Counted from the first letter of the stretch, positions 1 to 6,362 are shown. The stretch: DNA of 11,314 bases from Saprospiraceae bacterium (GCA_016710625.1 JADJVK010000018.1:1-11314); one strand, 5' to 3'. Numbers and translations are program-made. The notes: generated from the sequence alone by a model not told the origin.

Positions 1-118
1 GAGTAAATAGGAGATAACAGTAAATAACAGGAAATAAAGAGGGATTATTAAAGAAAAAGTTAGGTAAAGTTCTAGTAAATGAACTGCTACCACTTGAATC
101 ATAATAAATGCAATTGTA

Positions 119-252
119 TTAATTACGATTTTGGTCTTTTTTCTTTGATTTAAGCCATTTATTTATTCGATTCCATATTACACACCATCCATCATTAAAT
201 TGCCTTAAAAGTATTAATTGATGGAAAGTGTGATGTTTGGTGTTCAATTCAT
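119..252 (-). CDS. Small hypothetical protein, about 44 aa, apparent frameshift near its start
   Basis: Reading leftwards from about 247, the frame gives a clean basic, Trp-rich sequence (LNTKHHTFHQLILLRQFNDG, then WCVIWNRINKWLKS and a lysine-rich end) closing with TAA at 119-121. An ATG at 250-252 overlaps the TGA of the upstream ORF as ATGA, the usual sign of translational coupling. The frame from that ATG hits TGA after two codons, however. One extra A (ATGAAATTG instead of ATGAATTG) would join it to the long frame and give MKLNTKHH. The family is not recognised. It is called from composition, coupling and the frameshift pattern elsewhere, and may be spurious. Confidence 0.35.
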
Positions 253-507
253 GTTATCCATTCTGTTTTTGGTCTGTTATTTTTAGAATATGATGCAATT
301 TGTTCATTTGTTTGGCAATCATATAAATTAAAATATCTCCAGTCAGAATATCTTTTGTCGAGAAACTTGCAAAAGCTTATCAAATTTGTAACATGCCATG
401 TAAAGAACCTTGAATTGTCAATCTTAACAAATGCCCTTACCTTCTTTTGTATCATAGAATATATATTTAAAGTTAGAATCACTCATTTGTAGTTCAAAAA
501 CACTCAT
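249..507 (-). CDS. Small hypothetical protein (about 85 aa), one frameshift near 430
   Basis: Two overlapping frames join into one plausible protein. The first starts at ATG 505-507 (or 484-486) and reads MSVFELQMSDSNFKYIFYDT followed by KEGK, then runs into TAA at 424-426. The second frame, open from 482 to 249, supplies the rest from about AFVKIDNSRFFTWHV, through LDKRYSDWRYFNLYDCQTNE, to PKTEWIT. The join falls near the GGTAAGGG tract (about 426-435). The product is soluble, rich in aromatic residues, without signal peptide or membrane segment. I do not recognise the family. A 21-bp tandem duplication covers the start codon in frame, so two in-frame ATGs seven codons apart exist. The next small ORF overlaps its stop by ATGA. 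Confidence 0.5.
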
Positions 508-515
508 TTGTAGTT
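486..515. repeat. 21-bp tandem duplication carrying TTTGTAGTT (iteron-like pair)
   Basis: The unit CACTCATTTGTAGTTCAAAA occurs twice in tandem. TTTGTAGTT falls at 486-494 and 507-515, exactly 21 bp apart. Read on the minus strand, each copy ends with the ATG of the small ORF, so the duplication also duplicates seven codons. The core is shared with the larger array at 802-893. Confidence 0.75.
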
Positions 516-801
516 CAAAAAAAATCATTATTTAAGCCAAATTTGGTTGTATTTATAAAAATATTATTATAATATCCATAATGAATTGTATATCAGCATT
601 ATATATTTCTACTTATTGTTTGTTTTTTTTTTATTTTAAGTTCAGAATTTTTTAAAACTACATTTTTGCCATATTGTTATATTATAAAATACAGACTATC
701 AGTTAATTAAAATTTTACATTGTAGTTTTGTTAACAAATAATTAACTAAAAAATGCCTATTTGTAGTTTTTGTTCAGTACTATTTTTTTCTTTAAATTTT
801 G
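516..801. other. AT-rich intergenic spacer with scattered array cores; candidate unwinding region
   Basis: No convincing gene is seen. The stretch is almost pure A/T apart from single copies of the array core at 654-662 (AAAACTACA), 719-729 (ATTGTAGTTTT) and 760-768 (TTTGTAGTT). It lies between the outer pair at 486-515 and the dense array at 802-893. This layout fits an AT-rich duplex-unwinding element between iterons, but that role is inferred from layout alone. Confidence 0.4.
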
Positions 802-895
802 AACTACAATTCCTAAATTAAAAACTACAATTGAACAATTTTGAACTACAATTCCTAAATTAAAAAACTACAATTGAACAATTTGAACTACAATT
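802..895. repeat. Iteron-like direct repeats, AACTACAA cores every 20-22 bp
   Basis: Five cores AACTACAA lie on the same strand at 802-809, 823-830, 844-851, 866-873 and 886-893. The spacings are 21, 21, 22 and 20 bp, about two helical turns. At a larger scale a 42-bp unit at 801-842 is repeated at 843-884 with only a shift of one base between its A and T runs, and a third copy begins at 885. Such helically phased repeats next to a replication helicase gene are typical of iterons bound by a Rep protein. One more core in reverse orientation sits at 989-997, touching the stop codon of the helicase gene. Confidence 0.8.
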
Positions 896-997
896 ATTAT
901 ATATTATTATTAAATCTTTTGAATAGAGTATATTTGTAATTAATTGTAACACAAAAATATTATGATTTAATTTCTATTGTTTTTTGTATTTGTAGTT

Positions 998-2311
998 TTA
1001 AATGTCTTTTTTCTCACTTATTTTAATTACATAATATCCTTGCCTTGGTTGATTTATTTTTTTACCATGCTTATCTGTGACCTCAGTTCTTTTTTGTACC
1101 TTTTCAAACTTATTATAAATTAATGCTCTTTTTAGCTCATTTTCATTAATTCTTATATGATAAGGTGCATCACTTTCCCTAATAATATAATTCATTATTT
1201 CGTGGAATTGCATAAAAATTGAGTTTGGATTAGATCGAATACTCGGTTTCAAATGTTTAATTAATACTTCATAAAGTCCAATTATTTCAGAATATGATTT
1301 ATTCCTTAATTCAGATTTCTCTAATTCAGCTGGTGTTAATCCTCCGTCAAATCCATTCTTATATAAGTGATATGCTTGACTCCAAACTTGATTTATATCA
1401 ATATTCTTAGAATATCCATTTTCACCACCACGATCATGTTTGATTTTTTTTATTGAGAAAACTAAAAACCTTACACTACCAGTTACATCCTTAAGAAAAT
1501 CAGATTCATTAGTTGTACCAAAGAAACTAGCTATTCGTCTAAGTGGTATATCTTTTTGACCAAATACTAGCCTCTTTTTTACATAATCAGATGATAATAA
1601 TGCTTTTATTCTATTGGTATATTTTCTTTCAAATTCAGCAAGTTCCTCAATATTAATAATCATATTTCGACATACATTAATATCACCTTCTTTACTTTCT
1701 ACTTCGATTCCTTCTTTAAAATATCCATTATTTAGTTCGGGAGGCATTAAAAAGCGAACAAAACTAGTTTTTCCATCATCTTGTGTTCCAGTAAGTACAA
1801 ACATTTGCTTGTTAAATCCCTTGTGGTAAACATTTCTTATTACTCTTACAAACATTTTTCTAAATTGAGTTAAGAACCATTTATCATCATCAGTTTTAAT
1901 ATAACTGGCTAACTTTTTTATGTAATCTTCACCATTTGGATCAAATGGTGGTAAACTTTCAAAATAATCTCTTAAAGGATTGTATTTAGTAACAAAACTG
2001 GAGCTCAACAATATTTTTAAATCTCTATCATTTCTCGTAACTTCAGCTTTTATTAACTCGACAGAAAGGTCATTGATATTCAATATTTTATATTCGTTTT
2101 CGTCGATTCGTTTATATTCAATATCATGAGAAATCTCATTCATTCTAATATTGAAATTATCATTTAAATAGTTTTCGACATTAACTATTGGAATCTTATC
2201 CTTGTATTTTTTAAGTTTAGGTTCATTATTGGAAAAATCTGTTATACTATTTGGAATAGAAGCATTTTGTTTATCATTTTCAACCTGTTTTTTATTATTA
2301 CTATTTTTCAT
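998..2311 (-). CDS. VapE/VirE-family P-loop ATPase, predicted replication helicase of the element
   Basis: A 437-aa protein of the virulence-associated E (VapE) family, a superfamily-3-like helicase found in phages, satellites and islands. Visible motifs: Walker A GTQDDGKT at residues 175-182; Walker B MIINIEEL at 217-224; sensor-1 Asn in FFGTTNES around 263-270; an arginine-finger-like GSVRF at 278-282. Upstream, NPLRDYFESLPPFDP (111-125) is the conserved N-terminal lead-in of this family. The C-terminus (about 335-437) looks like a small DNA-binding domain. The first 40 residues are low-complexity N/K and no primase domain is fused, so priming may come from elsewhere. The frame is intact, and both transcription and the stop codon point into the iteron-like array. 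It probably unwinds the element's origin; the role is inferred from family and position. Confidence 0.85.
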   Translation of the reverse strand: MKNSNNKKQVENDKQNASIPNSITDFSNNEPKLKKYKDKIPIVNVENYLNDNFNIRMNEISHDIEYKRIDENEYKILNINDLSVELIKAEVTRNDRDLKILLSSSFVTKYNPLRDYFESLPPFDPNGEDYIKKLASYIKTDDDKWFLTQFRKMFVRVIRNVYHKGFNKQMFVLTGTQDDGKTSFVRFLMPPELNNGYFKEGIEVESKEGDINVCRNMIINIEELAEFERKYTNRIKALLSSDYVKKRLVFGQKDIPLRRIASFFGTTNESDFLKDVTGSVRFLVFSIKKIKHDRGGENGYSKNIDINQVWSQAYHLYKNGFDGGLTPAELEKSELRNKSYSEIIGLYEVLIKHLKPSIRSNPNSIFMQFHEIMNYIIRESDAPYHIRINENELKRALIYNKFEKVQKRTEVTDKHGKKINQPRQGYYVIKISEKKDI

Positions 2312-2338
2312 AACTTTGTACTGTTTAATGTTATGTAA

Positions 2339-2374
2339 AAGAGGTCATTCAAAAGTGTTTGACCTCTTTTTTTT
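2339..2374 (+). terminator. Stem-loop with T-run upstream of the helicase gene
   Basis: AAGAGGTCA (2339-2347) pairs perfectly with TGACCTCTT (2360-2368) around a 12-base loop, followed on the plus strand by a run of T up to 2374. On the minus strand the stem is followed by a shorter TTTT, so it may also slow transcription arriving from the upstream element genes before the helicase start at 2311. It could be a terminator or an attenuator. Confidence 0.55.
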
Positions 2375-2388
2375 ATTGATTTACACGT

Positions 2389-2492
2389 TAAGGGCGGTAA
2401 CGAAAGGGCAAAACATTTGTAACCTAATTTGCAACTGCCCCTTTTGCCGTCTAAAGTTCCACCCACCAAAGTTTTTCATTACTTTGTGGGCA
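2389..2492. promoter_or_regulatory. GC-rich structured leader upstream of the helicase gene; unassigned
   Basis: Between the 96-aa ORF and the helicase gene, 2391-2490 holds 44 G/C in 100 bases, clearly above the AT-rich surroundings. It has two foldable elements: AAAGGGCA (2403-2410) against TGCCCCTTT (2436-2444), with GGCAAAA/TTTTGCC (2407-2413/2442-2448) as an alternative pairing; and CCCACCAAAGT (2462-2472) against ACTTTGTGGG (2481-2490), each with one bulged C. Short frames cross it but none resembles a gene. It could be a transfer origin, a structured 5' leader or a protein-binding region; nothing decides between them. Confidence 0.45.
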
Positions 2493-2558
2493 TAGAAATA
2501 GCATTAACTAACCTACCTAGTTTAGTTTTATTGTTCATCCTAATGAATTATAAATGAA

Positions 2559-2849
2559 TTATTTAGCTATGGTTTTATCTTGTAAATTTGTTGTTATAAA
2601 ATCATTTAATTTTATAATCAATTGTTTTACTTCCATAATTGTAAATTGGTATAATTGTTTCGCTTCCTGTGATAAGTCATGTTCGTCTGTATAAACTAAT
2701 CTATGTATAAGTAAATCGTTGAGCCGTTCAATATGCTCATTTGGATTATCTGAATTTAGAAACCCTTTAATTGGTTCAGATAAGATTGAAAAGTCTAAAT
2801 CTTGAAAATTTGATTGGCTTTTTACCTTTAAATTTGAATTTGTTCGCAT
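2559..2849 (-). CDS. Small helical hypothetical protein, 96 aa
   Basis: The frame stays open up to 2945, but the stretch before residue 33 (FAVTVVFFKTFNKIV) looks like read-through of leader DNA. I therefore choose the ATG at 2847-2849, giving MRTNSNLKVKS. The product is hydrophilic and mostly helical (SEPIKGFLNS, HIERLNDLLIHRLVYTDEHD, then EAKQLYQFTIMEVKQLIIKL), without membrane segment or recognisable motif. It lies between the helix-turn-helix gene and the helicase gene, transcribed in the same direction. The chosen ATG lies inside one arm of a 15-bp inverted repeat, so its expression may be controlled at the start codon. Function unknown. Confidence 0.6.
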   Translation of the reverse strand: MRTNSNLKVKSQSNFQDLDFSILSEPIKGFLNSDNPNEHIERLNDLLIHRLVYTDEHDLSQEAKQLYQFTIMEVKQLIIKLNDFITTNLQDKTIAK

Positions 2850-2996
2850 AACTATTTTATTAAAAGTTTTAAAAAAAACAACGGTCACTGCGAACAAATT
2901 CAAGGTAATTGATTGGTATGGACTTACACCATTTTGCCGTTGCATATCTTCTAATAAAAAATAGGCAATTTACATTCATCCTCAAAATTGTTCGCA
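2834..2996. promoter_or_regulatory. Operator-like inverted repeat with three TTGTTCGCA sites
   Basis: TTGAATTTGTTCGCA (2834-2848) has a perfect 15-base inverted partner TGCGAACAAATTCAA (2889-2903), 40 bp apart. A third copy of the core TTGTTCGCA lies at 2988-2996. The first copy contains the start codon of the 96-aa ORF and the others lie in its leader. Such placement suits a repressor or excisionase binding here; the helix-turn-helix protein encoded just upstream is the obvious candidate, though nothing in the sequence proves it. The rest of the 2850-3056 gap shows no gene. Confidence 0.55.
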
Positions 2997-3056
2997 ATGT
3001 AAAGATAAAGGAACGATACATATTAGTAAAGTTTGAATATAGTTATTATCAAAACA

Positions 3057-3371
3057 TTAACAATTTACTAATTTTTTAGGATAAGTTCTTACTAACCCAA
3101 CTTCAACAAGTTCCAATATATCAGCCTTTTTAATCCTTACTGAACCATCAATTTTATACTTTTTTAGCTTCCCATTTTTTAGCCATGTATTAACAGTTAC
3201 TAATGATAATTTAAGCATTTCAACAGCTTGTTTTTTTGTAACAAATGATGGATACTCATTGAAAAGTTCAGGATTTTTTGATTCATTCAAGATTTTTGAA
3301 ACTCCATTTTCTATACATTCAGTTATCATGATTTTCAAGTCACTTGACTTTACTAATATTAAATCTTCCAT
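3057..3371 (-). CDS. Helix-turn-helix (excisionase/MerR-like, HTH_17 type) DNA-binding protein
   Basis: A 104-aa protein. Residues about 44-90 form the small winged-helix unit seen in excisionases and short Bacteroidota element regulators: VTKKQAVEMLKLSLVTVNTW (two helices with a turn at LSLV), then LKNGKLKKYKIDGSVRIKKA (wing), then DILEL. The N-terminal 40 residues are a helical, acidic extension. In integrative elements such proteins act as recombination directionality factors or regulators, often near the integrase. Here one gene separates it from the integrase, on the same strand. The start ATG is at 3369-3371. DNA binding is well supported; excision versus regulation cannot be told apart. 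Confidence 0.8.
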   Translation of the reverse strand: MEDLILVKSSDLKIMITECIENGVSKILNESKNPELFNEYPSFVTKKQAVEMLKLSLVTVNTWLKNGKLKKYKIDGSVRIKKADILELVEVGLVRTYPKKLVNC

Positions 3372-3389
3372 ATTGTAAATTTTTTTTTA

Positions 3390-3397
3390 CAAATATG
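3390..3397 (-). promoter_or_regulatory. Possible Bacteroidota -7 box for the helix-turn-helix gene
   Basis: On the minus strand the bases read CATATTTG, seven of eight matching TAnnTTTG, about 20-25 bases before the ATG. No good -33 TTG is seen at the usual distance. Partly inverted A/T tracts (ATATTGTAAA with TTTACAAATAT) flank it. Weak call. Confidence 0.3.
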
Positions 3398-3483
3398 AAT
3401 TGATTTAAAATCTAATATGGTATTTATGTTTAGAAAAGTAAAAAAAACGTAAAAAGTTGAGTAATATTTTATTTTAAAAGATA

Positions 3484-4263
3484 CTAATTGAGGACTTCAT
3501 CTAGTTCAATTAATAATTTAATTAGTTTATCAATATTAATTCTATCATTGTCATTTGGAAATTTGCTTATATTACTTTTATCTATTTTAGGTATCTTACC
3601 TTTAATTAAAAAATTGTTGTTTATGAAGTTTGCTAACATGTCAGGGCTATAATCATAAAACTTTCTTGTAGAATAAAGTAAATAAATTAAAGTCCCACTT
3701 TTGCCTTTCCAATCTAATTTGTTTTTATTATTGATTGATGGATTATAATCATTATAATTAATTTCTTTTAATAAGAAATTTGCAAATAAAACATTATCTA
3801 GAAATACTTCAATTGAAAAAGTAATAGTACTTCCTTCAGCTGACACTTGTATTATTTCATTCGGATTCTCTAAAATATAAGTAATGTCAACTATTAAATG
3901 ACCATTAAGTAATAATATTATAGTTGAATAATCTGAAATTATTTTATTGTTAACACTAAATTTAAGGTAACTTTTGCCTAAGTAACCTACATAATATCCT
4001 GCATTATCATTATTAAATAATTGTTTAATTCTTTCTAATGCTATAATATTATATTCGTAACTATTGTTTTTATATGCTTCGTTTGAAAAATGAAGTTCTT
4101 TGCACTTTGATAATTTTTGATTAATTCGATATTTTTTCCCAAGATCATTATTATTGAAAATTGTCAAATAATTCTCTGAAATATAATATATTATATCCTC
4201 AAAACTTTCTTTGTTTTCAATCTTCAATTTCAATTCATTTATAAGTTCATTTTTTGTTGTCAT
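3484..4263 (-). CDS. Hypothetical protein, 259 aa, weak RteC-like C-terminus, coupled to the integrase
   Basis: The ATG at 4261-4263 overlaps the integrase TGA (4260-4262) as ATGA, so it is probably translated by coupling to the integrase. The N-terminal half is Asn/Lys/Tyr-rich and helical; the middle (about 95-170) alternates hydrophobic strand-like stretches. The C-terminal part (about 182-257) runs KLDWKGKSGTLIYLLYSTRK, then a helix LANFINNNFLIKG, then DRINIDKLIKLLIELDE. This resembles the pattern I know from the C-terminal domain of Bacteroidota RteC proteins (W.G....L..LIY.L, a helix, then an R/K-rich LD.L end). RteC regulates excision and transfer in CTnDOT-type elements. The match is from memory and weak; a novel cargo protein is equally possible. 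No membrane segment or catalytic motif is seen. Confidence 0.6.
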   Translation of the reverse strand: MTTKNELINELKLKIENKESFEDIIYYISENYLTIFNNNDLGKKYRINQKLSKCKELHFSNEAYKNNSYEYNIIALERIKQLFNNDNAGYYVGYLGKSYLKFSVNNKIISDYSTIILLLNGHLIVDITYILENPNEIIQVSAEGSTITFSIEVFLDNVLFANFLLKEINYNDYNPSINNKNKLDWKGKSGTLIYLLYSTRKFYDYSPDMLANFINNNFLIKGKIPKIDKSNISKFPNDNDRINIDKLIKLLIELDEVLN

Positions 4264-5471
4264 CTATTTTTAATTTTAGCTTTTTGTTGTTGTGTTAAGC
4301 ATGAATAAGCATATAATTGAGCTTCTGTTTTGTGTCCAGTTACAGCCATAATACTTTGAGGGCTATAACCATTTAATAGCGAATTAGTAACATAGGAACG
4401 CCTTGCAGTATGTGAACTTACCAAAGTAAATTTGGGTACATTTATTCGTTCTTTATTGTTTGTTACTATTTCAATATTATCCGTAATTCCAGCTTTTTCA
4501 CAAACTTGTTTTATGTAATCATTGAATTTTTGACTTGAAATTTTTGGAAGTATATTTTTATACTTTTTAAGGATTTTTAAAGTTCTTTCAGTATGTGGTG
4601 CAAATGTTTCGGTATTTGTTTTTTGTGTTCTCAAATAGAATCCATCGGCTTTAATATGTACTTCATCAATGTTTTTTCTATCGCTTATTCTTAATCCTGT
4701 ATCTGATTGTATTATGAATAAATCCCTTGTTTTATCCAGGTAATTTATTTGATTTATACCAGGATTATTATAAATTTTATCTAATTCATTATCAGATAGA
4801 TATATCTTTGTTGCTACAACATTTTCACCTTTAAATTTTGAGCTTTTATAAGATTTATTTTGATGAAATCCCCTTTCAAAAGCATCGTTCAAAATGTATT
4901 TTAGCATGTGTAAGTACCTATCCAACGTATTACCTTTCATATTTCTTTTACTATAACAATAATCCATGAAGTCACTTTTCCAAGTAAATGGGTCTATGTC
5001 ATTATAATTAACTTCTTTCTTTCTAATATGAGCAGCAAAGCCAGTTAAAACCGTTTTGAGAGCAGTATATTTTTGAATTGTATTTTTTGCTTTCTTTTAT
5101 ATAATTTTTTCATTTTTTAAGATATCCAAAAATTCAAAAAATGTCGGAATAGTTTTAACAAAGTCTTTTTTTCCTTCAGCTTTTTTTAATGAATTTCTTA
5201 TAAACTCTTTTAGTGAAATTTCAGGGTTTGGATTTTTAGTTATATACTCGACATAAGAATTTTTTGCAACTTCTGAAAGATGTTCTTTAAGGTTGTTTGA
5301 GGATTCGTCAGTAATTTTCTTTGTCTTTGGTTTCCACTCGTTAATACTTTTAAGTTTGCAGATAGGATAAACTAAACGAGTTCCATCAGGTAAATTCATT
5401 TGCATTTGAATAGTAATTTCTTTACTATTTTGTTGTTTCCGTACTTTAAAAGTCCTATTAGGAATTCCCAT
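4260..5471 (-). pseudogene. Tyrosine recombinase/integrase, interrupted by one in-frame TAA at codon 125
   Basis: Read straight through, the locus is 403 codons, the usual size of Bacteroidota tyrosine integrases. Residues 1-124 form the arm-binding domain (start RTFKVRKQQNSKEITI) and the start of the core-binding domain (VKTIPTFFEFLDILKNE). TAA at 5097-5099 then interrupts it. The same frame continues at once with KKAKNTIQKYTALKTVLTGF, completing the core-binding domain, and then the catalytic domain. All catalytic residues are present (full-length numbering): Arg261 in TGLRISD, Lys284 in QKTN, His354 and Arg357 in HTARRS, His380 in TGHK, Tyr389 in AYS. As written, only a 124-aa piece and a possible 235-aa restart (4260-4967, ATG 4965-4967) would be made; the latter lacks most of the core-binding domain. 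It may be a real nonsense mutation or a base error. It begins about 140 bp from the attachment junction and is coupled downstream to the 259-aa ORF. Confidence 0.85.
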
Positions 5472-5491
5472 TGTTGCCTATATGTTGCCTA
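5472..5491. repeat. Direct repeat TGTTGCCTA x2, 11 bp apart, at the integrase start
   Basis: TGTTGCCTA occurs at 5472-5480 and 5483-5491, one helical turn apart, immediately before the integrase ATG and about 120 bp inside the attachment junction. Candidate roles are arm-type integrase binding sites or an autoregulatory operator. Confidence 0.5.
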
Positions 5492-5613
5492 ATTTTGAAT
5501 ATTATATCATAATTGAAACTTTATTGTATTTTTATAAAATTTCATAAGTGACTGTAAATATATGGTTTCTGTAAATTATTTGGAAAGAATTTATAAATAT
5601 TATTTTGTTTTTG

Positions 5614-5632
5614 CAAGTCCTGGAGGGAGAGC
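5614..5632 (+). other. Attachment-site remnant: 3' end of a tRNA gene (probably tRNA-Asn)
   Basis: The bases fit the tail of a tRNA: T-loop end CAAGT (5614-5618), T-stem 3' strand CCTGG (5619-5623), acceptor 3' strand AGGGAGA (5624-5630) and discriminator G (5631). There is no encoded CCA. No upstream tRNA body is present, only AT-rich element DNA, which is what integration of a tyrosine-recombinase element at a tRNA 3' end leaves. The tRNA-Asn guess rests on the discriminator G and an implied 5' strand TCTCCCT. The full-length tRNA should lie beyond the left end of the element. Confidence 0.6.
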
Positions 5633-5639
5633 TTAGAAA

Positions 5640-5666
5640 GCCACTCAGAAATGAGTGGCTTTTTTT
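5640..5666 (+). terminator. Rho-independent terminator after the tRNA remnant
   Basis: GCCACTCA (5640-5647) pairs perfectly with TGAGTGGC (5652-5659) around a GAAA tetraloop, followed by seven T. It starts eight bases after the tRNA-like tail, so it is probably the original terminator of the tRNA gene, now on the host side of the junction. From 5667 to 5907 I see no gene and only a poor promoter candidate. Confidence 0.9.
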
Positions 5667-5907
5667 ATTTATTACTGCCAAGTTTGTATCGTTTTTTAGC
5701 ATTCTTTTCTATTCTTTTTTCAATAAAATATTAGGTGAATTGTTATGAAACAATCTGTGAATTCAAATAATAGACATTTCTAATAGATTTCTTTATGATC
5801 AGCTTTTGAAAAAATAGTTTTTATTAAAGATTTGTTAATCAATTGCATTTTTTTGGAACTGATACATAATAAACACCATATTAGCATAAATTTTAAAAAT
5901 TAAAATA

Positions 5908-6362
5908 ATGAGTAAATTACTAATTTTTTGTTTCGCCTCTGTATTATCTTTTTTTTCCAATGCTCAAAATAATGCACCATTAGATCCAGTAAAGTGGTTT
6001 TATGTGGCTCAAAAAACGGCAGATGGAGAATATAATTTGTTGATTACTGCTATTATTGAAAAAAATGGAACATTTACTCTCAATATTTACCTTCAAATGA
6101 TGGTCCTGTCGCTACTACTTTTCATTTGAAAAGATAATATTGCGGAGTTAGTTGGCAAAACAACTGAAGATGGCCACAAAAAGAGGGTTTTGATGAAATG
6201 TTTGGAATGAATGTCGTTAAATTCACAGATAAAGTAGTTTTTACTCAAAAAGTCAAAGTAAAAAAAGGGACTAAATCAATAAAAGGGGTCGTAAATTATA
6301 TGTGTTGTGATAGTGAAATGTGCTTACCACCTAAAGATGTAAGTTTTGAAATTCTATTGTAA
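5908..6362 (+). pseudogene. Secreted DsbD N-terminal-domain protein (disulfide-relay partner), several frameshifts
   Basis: Starts MSKLLIFCFASVLSFF with a Sec signal peptide ending near SNAQ, followed by DPVKWFYVAQKTADGEYNLL, typical of the periplasmic DsbD alpha (DsbC/DsbD_N) domain in Bacteroidota. The sequence continues in other frames: SQYLPSNDGPVATTF (about 6078-6122), AELVGKTTEDGHKK (about 6142-6186), then DEMFGMNVVKFTDKVVF to VNYMCCDSEMCLPPKDVSFE and TAA at 6360-6362. Shifts fall near 6070-6078, 6125-6137 and 6182-6188, mostly at A or T runs. The paired cysteines CDSEMC correspond to the thiol pair that receives electrons from the membrane domain. It is a stand-alone paralogue of the domain at the start of the next gene. 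Uninterrupted length would be about 150 aa. Confidence 0.75.

Larger units (their letters stand above)
1..5632. mobile_element. Integrated genetic element (partial, left end outside window), satellite- or IME-like
   Basis: The stretch carries an integrase next to a tRNA-3'-end-like junction (5614-5632), an excisionase-like helix-turn-helix gene, a VapE-type helicase and an iteron-like array, almost all on the minus strand. No relaxase, capsid, terminase or conjugation gene is visible, so a replicating satellite, an integrative mobilizable element or a degenerate prophage remnant are all possible. The right boundary is inferred from the tRNA fragment. An intact tRNA copy is expected at the other end, but none is seen in 1-1000, so the element should continue leftwards beyond base 1. 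Confidence 0.7.

Noticed and set aside
1..60. Left attachment site or terminal repeat in the AGTAAATA/AACAG-rich first 50 bases
   Set aside because: The repeats are short A-rich words and nothing matches the tRNA-like core at 5614-5632.
801..895. CRISPR array
   Set aside because: The 42-bp units are contiguous with no unique spacers, no cas genes are near, and the core phasing of about 21 bp fits iterons better.
1614..1829. Plus-strand open frame inside the helicase gene
   Set aside because: Antisense shadow of the well-conserved Walker A/B region; Ser/Leu-rich, low-complexity translation.
2202..2495. Plus-strand open frame across the helicase start and GC-rich leader
   Set aside because: Runs through a terminator-like hairpin and overlaps the helicase N-terminus; translation is not protein-like.
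2850..2945. N-terminal extension of the 96-aa ORF to 2945
   Set aside because: The extra 32 residues cross the inverted repeat and look like translated leader; the ATG at 2847-2849 is the more natural start.
5097..5099. Reassigned TAA (alternative genetic code)
   Set aside because: TAA ends several intact genes here (helicase, dsbD, 58-aa protein), so it is a normal stop.
5560..5632. Complete tRNA gene
   Set aside because: Only the last 18 bases fit; no anticodon arm, D-arm or 5' acceptor strand precedes them.
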